Of a stretch of 64,000 bases of DNA, positions 54,116 to 63,552 are shown piece after piece. The notes below the pieces were generated by a model. That model ran no database searches. It saw nothing but the letters and a program-made list of their open reading frames with translations, and was not told the origin of the DNA. The translations under genes were made by a program, and so were the position numbers. Position 1 is the stretch's first letter. Every line of letters starts with the position of its first letter. The stretch comes from Streptomyces aidingensis (GTDB lineage: Bacteria; Actinomycetota; Actinomycetes; Streptomycetales; Streptomycetaceae). Location of the stretch: the NCBI RefSeq assembly GCF_900112355.1, contig NZ_FOLM01000003.1:440274-504273 (forward strand). The letters run 5' to 3'.

Positions 54116-56755
54116 GTGAGCCATCTTCCGCACCCCCCACTTTCAGCCACCCGGCGCAGACACCGCGGCCGGAACCTCCTTCTGGGCGGCACGGCGATCG
54201 GTGCCCTGATCGCCGGTGCCATGGCCGTCCCCTACGCCGGAGCCGCCGAAGGCCCCGAGCAGATCGTCAACGGCGACTTCTCCGCCGGCACCGCCCCCTG
54301 GTGGTGGACCGAGAACAGCCCCGCCTCGGTGGTGGACGGGGAGCTCTGCGCGGAGGTGCCCGCCGGCACCCTCAACCCCTGGGACGCGATCGTCGGCCAG
54401 GACGACATCCCGCTGGTCGCGGGTGAGGGCTACGAGCTGAGCTTCACCGCCCACGCCAGCATCCCGGTCACCATCCGCACCAATGTGCAGATGGCCGTGG
54501 ACCCGTGGACCACCGAGCACTCCTCGGCCGATCAGATCACCACCGAGCCGGTCACCGTCAGCCACATCTTCGCCGCCGACGCCGACCACGACGCCGCCCA
54601 GCTCGCCTTCCAGATCGGCGGCAGCGAGGAGGCGTTCACCTTCTGCCTGGACAATGTCTCGCTCACCGGCGGTGCCGAGCCGCCCGTCTACGAGCCCGAC
54701 ACCGGCTCGCCGGTCCGGGTCAACCAGGTCGGCTACCTCACCGAGGGCCCCAAGAGCGGCACCTTCGTCTCCGACGAGACCACGCCGCTGGCCTGGACCC
54801 TGAACGCCTCCGACGGCACGACGGCGGCCACCGGCACCACCGAGGTGTTCGGCACCGACCCGACCTCGGACCAGCACGTCCACACCTTCGACTTCAGCGA
54901 GGTCACCGAGCCCGGCGAGGGCTACACCGTGACCATCGCGGGCGAGACCAGCGAGCCGTTCGACATCGGCGACGGCCTGTACTCGCAGCTCCGCAGCGAC
55001 GCGCTGGCGTACTTCTACCACAACCGCAGCGGCATCGAGATCGACGCGGACCTGGTCGGCGCCGAGTACGCCCGGCCCGCCGGGCACCTCAATGTGGCGC
55101 CCAACCAGGGCGATGACAACGTGCCCTGCCAGCCCGGCGTCTGCGACTACACCCTGGATGTCACCGGCGGCTGGTACGACGCCGGCGACCACGGCAAGTA
55201 CGTGGTCAACGGCGGTATCTCGGTCGCCCAGATGATGTCCGAGTACGAGCGCACCCTCACCGCCGAGCACGCCGACGGCGACCCGCTGGGCGACGGCGAG
55301 CTGCGCGTCCCCGAGCAGGGCAACGGCATCCCGGACATCCTGGACGAGGCCGCCTGGCAGCTCGACTTCCTGATGAAGATGCAGGTCCCCGCCGGCGAGG
55401 AACTGGCCGGCATGGCCCACCACAAGATCCATGACGAGAACTGGACCGGCCTGCCGCTGCTGCCGCACAACGACCCGCAGCTCCGCGAACTGCACCCGCC
55501 GTCCACCGCCGCCACCCTCAACCTGGCCGCCGCCGCGGCCCAGTGCGCCCGCCTCTTCGAGCCCTACGACGCGGCGTTCGCCGACCGCTGCCTGACCGCC
55601 GCCACCACCGCCTGGCAGGCCGCCGTGGCCAACCCGGAGATCTACGCCGACCCCAACGACGGCACTGGCGGCGGCGCCTACAGCGACAACAACGTCACCG
55701 ACGAGTTCTACTGGGCCGCGGCCGAGCTGTTCACCACCACCGGTGACCCCGTCTACCGCGAGCACCTGGTGACCTCCCCGCTGCACGAGGACACCGACGC
55801 GCTGTTCCCGCGCGGCGGCCTGTCCTGGCAGTCCACCGCCGGACTGGGCGCCCTCACCCTGGCCACCGTGCCCAACGAGTTCACCGCCGCCGAGATGACC
55901 GGCATCCGCGCCCGGGTGACCGAGGCGGCCGACGGCTTCGCCGCCGACTCCCAGGCCGCGGCCTACGGCGTGCCGTTCGCCGGCACCAACTACGTCTGGG
56001 GCTCCAACAGCCAGGTCCTCAACAACATGGTGGTGCTGGGCACCGCCTACGACCTGACCGGCGACTCCAAGTACAGCGACGCGGTGCTGCGCGGCATGGA
56101 CTACCTGCTCGGCCGCAACCCGCTCAACCAGTCGTACGTCACCGGCTACGGCGAGCGGGACTCCAAGAACCAGCACCACCGCTTCTGGGCCAACCAGCTC
56201 GACCCCGACCTGCCCAACCCGGCCCCCGGCTCGGTCGCGGGCGGCCCCAACGTCGAGATCCAGGACCCGGTCGCCCAGGACCTGCTCCAGGGCTGCGCCC
56301 CGGCCATGTGCTACGTGGACCACATCGAGTCCTGGGCCACCAATGAGATCACCATCAACTGGAACGCCCCGCTGGCCTGGGTCGCCGCCTTCGTGGACGA
56401 CCTGGAGCCCGGCGACGGCAACGAGGAGCCGGAGGAGGCGGCCTGCGAGGTCACCTACACCTCCTACCGCTGGAGCAGCGGCTTCACCAGCTATGTGGAG
56501 ATCACCAACACCGGCACCGAGCCGGTCAGCCCCTGGGAGCTGACCTGGTCCTTCGCCGACAACCAGCAGATCACCCACCACTGGAGCAGCCAGATCACCC
56601 AGACCGGCCAGGACGTCACCGCACGCCCGGCCGCCTGGAACGGCACCATCGCCCCGGGCGCCTCGGTGAGCTTCGGCTTCAACGGGACCTCCGCCGGCCA
56701 GGTCGCCGACCCCACCGCCTTCCAGCTCAACGGCGGCACCTGCACCACCGCATAA
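54116..56755 (+). CDS. Secreted GH9 endoglucanase with CBM4/9 and CBM2
   Basis: Predicted 879-residue secreted processive endoglucanase. Order: signal peptide (1-43, ending AGA-A), CBM4/9-like module (about 45-190; EQIVNGDFSAGTAPWW), CelD-type Ig-like domain (VRVNQVGYLTEGPKSGTFVS, about 200-290), GH9 catalytic domain (about 295-760), and a C-terminal CBM2 (CEVTYTSYRWSSGFTSYVEITN). Catalytic Asp residues are in GGWYDAGDHGKYV, the His segment is NQHHRFW, and the general acid Glu lies in SWATNEITINWNAPL. GTG at 54116 has GAGG close upstream. Acts on crystalline cellulose together with the GH3 enzyme. Confidence 0.94.
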   Translation: MSHLPHPPLSATRRRHRGRNLLLGGTAIGALIAGAMAVPYAGAAEGPEQIVNGDFSAGTAPWWWTENSPASVVDGELCAEVPAGTLNPWDAIVGQDDIPLVAGEGYELSFTAHASIPVTIRTNVQMAVDPWTTEHSSADQITTEPVTVSHIFAADADHDAAQLAFQIGGSEEAFTFCLDNVSLTGGAEPPVYEPDTGSPVRVNQVGYLTEGPKSGTFVSDETTPLAWTLNASDGTTAATGTTEVFGTDPTSDQHVHTFDFSEVTEPGEGYTVTIAGETSEPFDIGDGLYSQLRSDALAYFYHNRSGIEIDADLVGAEYARPAGHLNVAPNQGDDNVPCQPGVCDYTLDVTGGWYDAGDHGKYVVNGGISVAQMMSEYERTLTAEHADGDPLGDGELRVPEQGNGIPDILDEAAWQLDFLMKMQVPAGEELAGMAHHKIHDENWTGLPLLPHNDPQLRELHPPSTAATLNLAAAAAQCARLFEPYDAAFADRCLTAATTAWQAAVANPEIYADPNDGTGGGAYSDNNVTDEFYWAAAELFTTTGDPVYREHLVTSPLHEDTDALFPRGGLSWQSTAGLGALTLATVPNEFTAAEMTGIRARVTEAADGFAADSQAAAYGVPFAGTNYVWGSNSQVLNNMVVLGTAYDLTGDSKYSDAVLRGMDYLLGRNPLNQSYVTGYGERDSKNQHHRFWANQLDPDLPNPAPGSVAGGPNVEIQDPVAQDLLQGCAPAMCYVDHIESWATNEITINWNAPLAWVAAFVDDLEPGDGNEEPEEAACEVTYTSYRWSSGFTSYVEITNTGTEPVSPWELTWSFADNQQITHHWSSQITQTGQDVTARPAAWNGTIAPGASVSFGFNGTSAGQVADPTAFQLNGGTCTTA

Positions 56756-56776
56756 CCCCGCACCACCCCCTCCACC

Positions 56777-56810
56777 CGTGCGGCCGGCCCTCCAGGGGAC
56801 CGGCCGCACG
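56777..56810 (+). terminator. Terminator after the GH9 gene
   Basis: CGTGCGGCCGG at 56777-56787 pairs perfectly with 56800-56810; the 12-nt loop can extend the stem by CCC/GGG. It lies 21 bp past the stop codon. Confidence 0.8.
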
Positions 56811-56897
56811 GCCATGGCACCGGACGGACCGCCCCTCCCGCCCCCGCCGGCCGTCCACCGGCGGCGGCCCGCACCCCTCACCGGACCCGCCGGCGCG

Positions 56898-59234
56898 TCA
56901 GAGGGTCTCGGAGAGGGAGTCGGCCAGCCGGCGGCGCGCGGCGCGGGTGGCGGGAACCGCGGAGACGGCGACGGCACCGGCCACCGCCAGCACCACCACG
57001 GCCGCCAGCAGCGGCGGCGCCGGGGTCTGGGCGATACCGGCGCCGATGCCGCTGGAGCGGCCCTGGGCGTCGATCAGCCAGTGGCCGGCCGGGATGCCCA
57101 GCGCCGTGCCCGCCACCGCGGCGGCCAGCGCGGTGAAGCCGGTGGCGGTGACCATCACGGCGCCGATCTGGCGCGGGGTGAGGCCGATCGCCTTCAGGGC
57201 CAGCAGATCCCGGCGGCGGTCCCGTACCCCGGCGGCGATGGCGGTGAGCAGCTCGGTCAGACCGATCAGCGCCAGCACCGCGACCATGCCGGTCAGCACC
57301 GCGGAGGCGGCGGAGAGGCCGTCGGCCGGATTGGGCACGGCGCGGATGTCCAGCCGGCCGTCCGCGGCGGCGGCCAGATCGGCGCGGACCGCGTCCGGAT
57401 CGGCTCCCGGGCGGAGCACGAGCTGGTAGAAGCCGGGATCCAGGCGGGGGTCGGTCTCCCGGAGGGTGGCCAGGGCGGTGGACAGGACCCGGCCGTTCTT
57501 GTCCGGCTCCAGGGAGCGGCCCACGATATGCAGGATCTGCGGGCGGCCCTCCACGGTCATCCGCACCCAGTCGCCCACCCGGACCTGGAGCAGATCGAGC
57601 AGCCCCTGCCCGGCGACCGCCTCGTCCGGCCCGTGCGGCAGCCGGCCGTCGACCACGGTGAAGGGGTAGTCCCCGCCGAGGCCGCGCAGGGTGATGGTGC
57701 CGGTCTGGCCGGGAATCAGGGCGGCCACCTCGGCGCCCGGGTGGACGGTCAGCACGTCCGGGTGGCCGGCCAGGAGGGAACGGGCCTGCGCGTCGTCGGC
57801 CGTCCGCCCGGCCGCGGCGGCGTGCGGCGGGTGGGCGGTCAGCGCGGCCGGCAGGCCCAGTTCGGCCGGGCTGCTCCGGAAGCGTTCCACCGTGGTCCAG
57901 GCGCTCAGCGCCACGGTGATCATCAGCAGCGGCAGCGCCAGCCGGGCCACGCCCAGCACGGTGCGCGCCCGGCACGGGAAGGCGCCGCGCCAGCCCAGCA
58001 CCAGCGCGGGCGGCAGCCGCAGGCCCAGCGCCCGGCGCGCCAGCCCGGTCATCGGCCGCCCGGCGGGCAGCGCCGCCCGCCCGGCCGGCACCGGCGGCAC
58101 CCGTCCCGCGCCCCAGGCCGTCAGCGAGGTGGCGGCGGCGATGAAGGCCACGGTGGCGGCCGGCACCGCGGCCAGCATCCCGGTGGAGCCGGGGAGTTCC
58201 CGCCACACCGCGGTGGCATCCCCGATCCGGCCCGGCAGCAGGCCGCCGAGCACGGCGATCAGCCCGGTGCCCAGGGCCGCGCCCAGCAGGGCGAAGCCCA
58301 GATGCTGGACGAGGAAGATGCGGACCACCTGGCCCGGGGTGAAGCCGACGGCCTTGAGCACCGCGATGTCCCGCAACTGGCCGCGGATGCGCACCCCGAT
58401 GGCGCCGGAGGCGGCCGGCCCGGCGGCCAGCAGCGCGCCCAGGCCGAAGACGGCGAACAGCAGGCCCAGGGTGCGGTCGCTGCCGCCGCCCTCGCCGCGC
58501 GCCTGCCGCCAGTCGGTGACCTGGATCACCTGGTCCGCGCCCAGCAGGGTGACCGCCCGCTGCACCAGATAGTCGGTGTCCGCCGGGTCGGCGAGGCGGA
58601 GGCCGACGGCCTGCCCGGTGCGGTCGGCGGCGGCGCGGTCCAGCACCGCCGGGGGTGCCCAGGCCACGCCGGGACGTTCGCCGGGCCGGTAGCCGGGCTC
58701 GGCGGTCTCGGCCACCCCGACCACCCGCAGGGTGCGGTGTCCGCCGTCCGTCCCCGGCACGGCGAGCAGGGTGCCGGGCTCGGCCCACAGCTCCTCGGCC
58801 AGCGAGCGCTCCAGCACCACGCCGCCGGCCGTGTCGCCGGACTCCCGGGCGTCCTGGCCGTTCAGCCAGCGGCCGGTGACGAGCTGCGGCCGGGCGACGG
58901 CCGGCCGTTCGGTGCCGGCCGCCCGGAGCTCCAGTTCGGCCGGGACGCCGCGGGCCTCGGTGGTGGTGCGGACGGTGCGGTGCGGCCCGGACATGCCCCG
59001 CACCCCGTCCAGCCCGGTCAGCGCCCCGGTGTCGGCGCCGGCGCGGGTGTGCAGCCAGATGTGGGCGCCCTCGGACTGGGTGAAGACCCGCTGCCAGGGG
59101 TTGGCGGCGTAGCCGAACAGCGCCGCGGCCAGCAGCAGCGAGGCCACAATGCCGGCCGTGGCCAGGACGAAGAACAGGGCTTCGCCGCGGTGTGCCCGCA
59201 GATCGGCGTGCGCCCAGCGCAGCGTGGCCCGCAC
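56898..59234 (-). CDS. FtsX-like ABC transporter permease (MacB-type)
   Basis: Predicted 778-residue permease with the duplicated MacB/FtsX layout: N-terminal helix (FFVLATAGIVASLLLAAALF), a large extracytoplasmic domain, three-helix FtsX core (about 265-370), a second domain and a final FtsX core (about 640-760) ending RRRLADSLSETL. It is the last gene of the PadR-ATPase-permease operon. Such systems export peptides, lipids or antibiotics, or transduce cell-envelope stress. Confidence 0.9.
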   Translation of the reverse strand: MRATLRWAHADLRAHRGEALFFVLATAGIVASLLLAAALFGYAANPWQRVFTQSEGAHIWLHTRAGADTGALTGLDGVRGMSGPHRTVRTTTEARGVPAELELRAAGTERPAVARPQLVTGRWLNGQDARESGDTAGGVVLERSLAEELWAEPGTLLAVPGTDGGHRTLRVVGVAETAEPGYRPGERPGVAWAPPAVLDRAAADRTGQAVGLRLADPADTDYLVQRAVTLLGADQVIQVTDWRQARGEGGGSDRTLGLLFAVFGLGALLAAGPAASGAIGVRIRGQLRDIAVLKAVGFTPGQVVRIFLVQHLGFALLGAALGTGLIAVLGGLLPGRIGDATAVWRELPGSTGMLAAVPAATVAFIAAATSLTAWGAGRVPPVPAGRAALPAGRPMTGLARRALGLRLPPALVLGWRGAFPCRARTVLGVARLALPLLMITVALSAWTTVERFRSSPAELGLPAALTAHPPHAAAAGRTADDAQARSLLAGHPDVLTVHPGAEVAALIPGQTGTITLRGLGGDYPFTVVDGRLPHGPDEAVAGQGLLDLLQVRVGDWVRMTVEGRPQILHIVGRSLEPDKNGRVLSTALATLRETDPRLDPGFYQLVLRPGADPDAVRADLAAAADGRLDIRAVPNPADGLSAASAVLTGMVAVLALIGLTELLTAIAAGVRDRRRDLLALKAIGLTPRQIGAVMVTATGFTALAAAVAGTALGIPAGHWLIDAQGRSSGIGAGIAQTPAPPLLAAVVVLAVAGAVAVSAVPATRAARRRLADSLSETL

Positions 59235-59238
59235 GGCG

Positions 59239-60036
59239 TCAGTCCTTCAGTCCCAGCACGCCGGACACTCCCCGGCCGCGGCGGCCGTTCCCGCCGCCCG
59301 GGCCGTCCCCGTCCAGCGGGGCGTCGTCGGTGATCCGTCCGTCGAAGAGGCTGAGCACCCGGTCGGCGGCGCTGGCCATCCGGGCGTCGTGGGTGACCAG
59401 CACGATGGTCTGGCCGCGCCGGTGGAAGCGGGTGAGCAGCCGCAGCACCTCGCGGGTGCCGCGGCTGTCCAGGCTGCCCGCCGGTTCGTCGGCCAGCAGC
59501 AGGTCGGGGTGGTTGACCAGGGCCCGGGCCAGGGCCACCCGCTGCTGTTCGCCGCCGGACAGCTCGCCGGGCATGGCCCGCTCCTTGCCGTCCATGCCGA
59601 GCTCGGCCAGCAGTCCGGCGCGCGTCTCGCGGGCGGCCCGCGGCGGGACGCCGGCCAGCAGCGCGGGCAGTTCCACATTGTCGGCCACGGTGAGATTGGA
59701 GACCAGGTTGAAGAACTGGAAGACCACGCCGACGCGGCGGCGGCGCAGCACCGCCCAGCGGGTCTCGCTGTAGCCGTCGACCCGGCGGCCGTCGATCCAT
59801 ATCCGGCCGCTGTCCGGGCGCTGGAGGCCGCCGAGCAGATGCAGCAGGGTGGACTTGCCGGCCCCGGAGGGCCCGGTGACGGCGACGAACTCGCCGCGGT
59901 CCACATGCAGGTCCACGCCGCGCACCGCGTGCACCGGGCCGCCCTCGCCGCGGTGTGTCCTGGTCAGGCCCTCGGCGCGCAGCAGGGCGGTGCCGGCCGG
60001 TGCGTCGTCGTCCCGGTCTCGGTCGGCTCGGCTCAC
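59239..60036 (-). CDS. ABC transporter ATP-binding protein (MacB/LolD type)
   Basis: Predicted 265-residue ATPase: Walker [13 protein letters not shown]-loop FQFFNL, signature LSGGEQQR, Walker [13 protein letters not shown] and the switch His in [13 protein letters not shown] at 60036 overlaps the PadR stop by GTGA, with GGAGGAG upstream. A Gly/Arg/Asp-rich C-terminal tail follows the domain. Works with the FtsX-type permease four bases downstream. Confidence 0.92.
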   Translation of the reverse strand: MSRADRDRDDDAPAGTALLRAEGLTRTHRGEGGPVHAVRGVDLHVDRGEFVAVTGPSGAGKSTLLHLLGGLQRPDSGRIWIDGRRVDGYSETRWAVLRRRRVGVVFQFFNLVSNLTVADNVELPALLAGVPPRAARETRAGLLAELGMDGKERAMPGELSGGEQQRVALARALVNHPDLLLADEPAGSLDSRGTREVLRLLTRFHRRGQTIVLVTHDARMASAADRVLSLFDGRITDDAPLDGDGPGGGNGRRGRGVSGVLGLKD

Positions 60037-60539
60037 TCGAACTCCTCCTGACAGCGTTCCAGCCAGTCGAGGTCGGCCTGCAGATGCAGCATGGCGCCCT
60101 CGATCAGCAGCTGGGCCACCCGGTTGTCCCGGTCCTCCGCGGCGGCCAGCTTGGACAGGCTCCGCATGGTATTGAGGTACTGGCGCCGCTGTCTGTTGAT
60201 GAGCGCCACCCGGTCGGCCATCCCGGTCCGGGGGGCCAGTGCCAGCTTCATGAAGAACTCGTCCCGCACCCGCGGCTCGTCGGCGGTGTCCTCGAACCAG
60301 GCCGCGACGGCCTCGCGCCCGGCCTCGGTGAGCCGGTAGGTCCGCTTGTTGGGACGGCTCTCCTGCTCCACCTCCTCGCCCTCGATCAGCCCGGTTTTCT
60401 CCAGCCGGCCCAGGGTGACGTAGATCTGGCCCACATTGGGCTGCGGATAGGCGGCGCCCAGCAGTTTTTCGAGTTGCTGTTTGAGCTCGTAGCCATGGGC
60501 GGGGCCGTGTGCGAGGAGAGCCAGGATCGGCAGACGCAC
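60033..60539 (-). CDS. PadR-family regulator
   Basis: Predicted 168-residue PadR repressor: winged helix at the N-terminus ([46 protein letters not shown]) and a C-terminal dimerisation helix pair. First gene of the operon with the ABC transporter, so it most likely represses it until a toxic or signal compound binds. A motif TAACGGTTA lies in the divergent gap at 60659. Confidence 0.9.
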   Translation of the reverse strand: MRLPILALLAHGPAHGYELKQQLEKLLGAAYPQPNVGQIYVTLGRLEKTGLIEGEEVEQESRPNKRTYRLTEAGREAVAAWFEDTADEPRVRDEFFMKLALAPRTGMADRVALINRQRRQYLNTMRSLSKLAAAEDRDNRVAQLLIEGAMLHLQADLDWLERCQEEFE

Positions 60540-60644
60540 GCGCGCCCTCCTCCTCCCCGTCCGGGGCTCGTACAGTGCGGTGCCGGCGGCGGGCGCCCGG
60601 TGCGCCCCGTCCCGTGCCGCGGGTGGATCGTGATGGACGGCCCA

Positions 60645-60673
60645 TTATCGCGCATAGCTAACGGTTATATGAT
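60645..60673 (+). promoter_or_regulatory. Promoter of the orphan sugar-binding gene with operator-like motif
   Basis: TTATCG at 60645-60650 and TATGAT at 60668-60673 are spaced by 17 bp. TAACGGTTA (60659-60667) fills the end of the spacer, touching the -10, as a repressor site would. Confidence 0.5.
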
Positions 60674-60724
60674 CTGACCCGGGTGTGGCGACGGGGCTGC
60701 CCTCGCCGGGGACGGGAGGTGCCG

Positions 60725-61990
60725 ATGCCGTGGATGCGGGCCGCCGGGCGCGGGCTGCTGGCCGTGCTCGCCCTGCTCGCCGGATACGCCGCCGCCGCGC
60801 CGGAGCCGGCGCGGGCCGCCGGGCGCGGGCCGCTGACCCTGGTCACCGCGGGTGATCTGACGGGCTACTGGGCCGGCCTGCTGGCGGACTGGAACGAGGC
60901 GCACCCGGACGAACGGGTCACCCTGATCGAGCTGCCGGAGGCCGCGGACGAGACCCGCGCCCAGATGATCACCGAACTGCGCTCCGGCAGCGGCCGCTTC
61001 GATGTGCTCAACATCGACGTGGCCTGGACCTCGGAGTTCGCCGCGGCCGGCTGGATCACCGCGCTCGACCCGGACCGTTTCGACCTGGACTCCTTTCTGC
61101 CGCCGGTGATGGACACCGCGACCTTCGGCGGCCGGCTCTACGCCGTTCCCCATGTGACCAACGCCGGGCTGCTGTTCTACCGCACCGACATCCTGGCGGC
61201 GGCCGGCGCGGAGCCGCCCCGCACCTGGGCGGAGCTGGCCGGGCTGGCCCGCACGGTGGCGCCCGAGCACGGACTGGACGGCTATGCGGGCCAGTTCCTG
61301 CCCTACGAGGGGCTGACCGTGAACGCCACCGAGGCGGTGGCCTCGGCCGGCGGCTCGTTCCTGGCGGGCGAGGGCACCCGGGTGACCGCCGGCTCCGACG
61401 CGGTGCGCGAGGGGCTGGAGTTCCTGGCCGGCGGGGTGCGCGAGGGCTGGATTCCGCGCGCCGCCCTGACCTGGAAGGAGGAGGAGTCGCGGCGGGCCTT
61501 CCAGGACGGGAGGCTGCTGTTCCTGCGCAACTGGCCCTATGTGTACACCCAGGCCAACGCGCCGGGTTCGGCGGTGGCCGGCAAGGTGGGCGCGGTGCCG
61601 CTGCCCGGCCCCGGGGGACCGGGCGCCAATGTGCTGGGCGGTGCCAATCTGGCGATCAGCAGCGGCTCCCGCCACCCGGAGTCGGCCGCCGATCTGATCG
61701 CCTATCTCACCAGTGAGCCGGTGCAGCGCCGGGTGCTGACCGAGGGATCGCTGCCCCCGGTGCGGGCCTCGCTCTACGACGATCCCGCGCTGGTGCGCGA
61801 GCACCCCTATCTGCCGACGCTGCGCAGCAGTGTGCTGGCGGCCGAACCGCGGCCCAAGAGCGCGCACTACGACCAGGTCAGCCTGGCCGTGCAGGCGGTG
61901 GTGCACGATGTGATGACGCTGCGTCAGTCTCCGCAGGACGCGGTGGACCGGCTGGGCCGGGAGCTGACGGCCATCGTGCGCCGGGACTGA
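60725..61990 (+). CDS. Secreted sugar-ABC-type substrate-binding protein without lipobox
   Basis: Predicted 421-residue extracellular solute-binding protein of the sugar (MalE/trehalose-like) type: VTAGDLTGYWAGLLADWNEAHPDERV, YAVPHVTNAGLLFYRTDIL and FLRNWPYVYT. The signal peptide ends in AAAAPEPARA and there is no Cys to lipidate, so the protein is presumably released or held by other means. ATG at 60725 has GGGAGGTG upstream. No permease follows it directly; the next genes are another binding protein and a permease. Confidence 0.87.
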   Translation: MPWMRAAGRGLLAVLALLAGYAAAAPEPARAAGRGPLTLVTAGDLTGYWAGLLADWNEAHPDERVTLIELPEAADETRAQMITELRSGSGRFDVLNIDVAWTSEFAAAGWITALDPDRFDLDSFLPPVMDTATFGGRLYAVPHVTNAGLLFYRTDILAAAGAEPPRTWAELAGLARTVAPEHGLDGYAGQFLPYEGLTVNATEAVASAGGSFLAGEGTRVTAGSDAVREGLEFLAGGVREGWIPRAALTWKEEESRRAFQDGRLLFLRNWPYVYTQANAPGSAVAGKVGAVPLPGPGGPGANVLGGANLAISSGSRHPESAADLIAYLTSEPVQRRVLTEGSLPPVRASLYDDPALVREHPYLPTLRSSVLAAEPRPKSAHYDQVSLAVQAVVHDVMTLRQSPQDAVDRLGRELTAIVRRD

Positions 61991-62022
61991 GCCCTGGCCG
62001 GCCCGGGCGGGAACCGCTTACC

Positions 62023-62102
62023 TAACCGTTAAGCATTTTCCTCCCTGCAAGCCCGTTGACACCCGTCCGTCGTCGCTACCTAACATGCATCTATAACCGT
62101 TG
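62023..62102 (+). promoter_or_regulatory. Promoter of the sugar importer with two TAACCGTT motifs
   Basis: TTGACA at 62056-62061 is a consensus -35, with TAACAT at 62081-62086 as the best -10 at a long 19-bp spacing. TAACCGTTA lies upstream at 62023-62031 and TAACCGTTG downstream at 62094-62102, bracketing the promoter. Confidence 0.55.
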
Positions 62103-62131
62103 GATGCCGCTCGAAGGGACGACATACCGTC

Positions 62132-63505
62132 ATGAGCCGACTGACCCGGCCCGCAACCGCCTCCAGAACCAGCCTCGGCCGCGTCCGCCGGTTCACCGCC
62201 GCGGGCGCCGCCCTGCTCGCCCTCTCCCTCACCGCCACCGCCTGCGGGGACGACGCGGACTCCGCCTCCGGCGACGGCTCCGGCCAGGACCTCAGCGGCC
62301 AGACCGTATCCGTGGCCGGGGTGTGGACCGGCACCGAACTCGACAACTTCCAGCAGGTGCTGGACGCGTTCACCGAGGAGACCGGGGCCAAGACCACCTT
62401 CACCTCCACCGGCGACAACCTGGCCACCTTCGTCGGCAGCAAGATCCAGGGCGGCTCCGCGCCCGATGTGGTGCTGGTCGCCCAGCTCGGCGTGCTCCAG
62501 GAGTTCGCCCGCTCCGGCTGGCTGCTGCCGCTGGACGAGACGGTCGACGCCACCGCCACCGCCAACTTCGCCGGCGTCTGGCGCGACTACGGCACCGTGG
62601 ACGGCACCTTCTACGGCCTGTACTTCAAGGCCGCCCACAAGTCGACCATCTGGTACAGCCCGGAGGCGTTCGCGGCTGCCGGCGTGGAGCCGGCCACCAG
62701 CTACGAGGAACTGATCGAGAACGCCAACACCCTCGCCGACTCCGGCCTGCCCGCCTTCGCCGTGGCCGGCGCCGACGGCTGGACCCTCACCGACTGGTTC
62801 GAGAACATCTACCTCTCCCAGGCCGGGCCGGAGATGTACGACAAGCTCGCCACCCACGAGATCCCCTGGACCGACCCGTCCGTGGTGACGGCCCTGACCA
62901 CCCTCGGCGAACTGTTCTCCAGCGAGGAACTGCTCGCCGGCGGCGCCGACGGCGCCCTCGCCACCGACTTCCCCACCTCCGTCGGCAAGGTCTTCGGCCC
63001 CGAGCCGGAGGCCGCCATGGTCTACGAGGGCGACTTCGTCGGCGGCCTGGCCAGCGAGGACTACGGCCGCACCCTGGGCGAGGACGCCCTCTTCTTCCCC
63101 TTCCCGCCGGTGGACGGCGGCGCCGCACCGGTGGTCAGCGGCGGCGACGCCGCGGTGATCCTCAAGGACGGCGGGAACAACGAGGCCGCCCAGCGGCTGG
63201 TGGAGTTCCTGGCCACCCCGGAGGCCGCCGCCATCTGGGCCGGGGCCGGCGGCTTCCTCTCCCCGAACAGCGCCCTGGACCTGTCCGCCTACGGCGACGA
63301 GATCACCCAGGAGACCGCCGCCTCGCTGATCGAGGCCGGTGACACCGTCCGCTTCGACATGTCCGACCAGGCCCCCGCCGCCTTCGGCGGCACCAGCGGC
63401 GCCGGCGAGTGGAAGATCCTCCAGGACTTCCTGCGCGACCCCTCCGACCCCCAGGCCACCGCCGAAGCCCTGGAGACCGAGGCCGCCAAGGCCTTCGGCG
63501 ACTGA
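62132..63505 (+). CDS. Sugar ABC transporter substrate-binding lipoprotein
   Basis: Predicted 457-residue extracellular solute-binding lipoprotein. The signal peptide has basic residues (GRVRRF), a hydrophobic core, and lipobox LTATAC with Cys38. The binding domain shows VDGTFYGLYFKAAHKSTIWYSPEAF, typical of oligosaccharide binding proteins of the alpha-glucoside/trehalose group. The permease gene follows by 47 bp, so it heads an importer operon. Sugar specificity is not readable. Confidence 0.92.
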   Translation: MSRLTRPATASRTSLGRVRRFTAAGAALLALSLTATACGDDADSASGDGSGQDLSGQTVSVAGVWTGTELDNFQQVLDAFTEETGAKTTFTSTGDNLATFVGSKIQGGSAPDVVLVAQLGVLQEFARSGWLLPLDETVDATATANFAGVWRDYGTVDGTFYGLYFKAAHKSTIWYSPEAFAAAGVEPATSYEELIENANTLADSGLPAFAVAGADGWTLTDWFENIYLSQAGPEMYDKLATHEIPWTDPSVVTALTTLGELFSSEELLAGGADGALATDFPTSVGKVFGPEPEAAMVYEGDFVGGLASEDYGRTLGEDALFFPFPPVDGGAAPVVSGGDAAVILKDGGNNEAAQRLVEFLATPEAAAIWAGAGGFLSPNSALDLSAYGDEITQETAASLIEAGDTVRFDMSDQAPAAFGGTSGAGEWKILQDFLRDPSDPQATAEALETEAAKAFGD

Positions 63506-63552
63506 GCCCGGAGACCGCCGAGGAGCCGAGCAAGGACCGAGGACACCACGCG

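Noticed and set aside
54143..56977. Very long minus-strand open frame opposite the GH9 gene
   Set aside because: Gly/Val/Ala-rich shadow of the GH9 reading frame; no ribosome site or domain.
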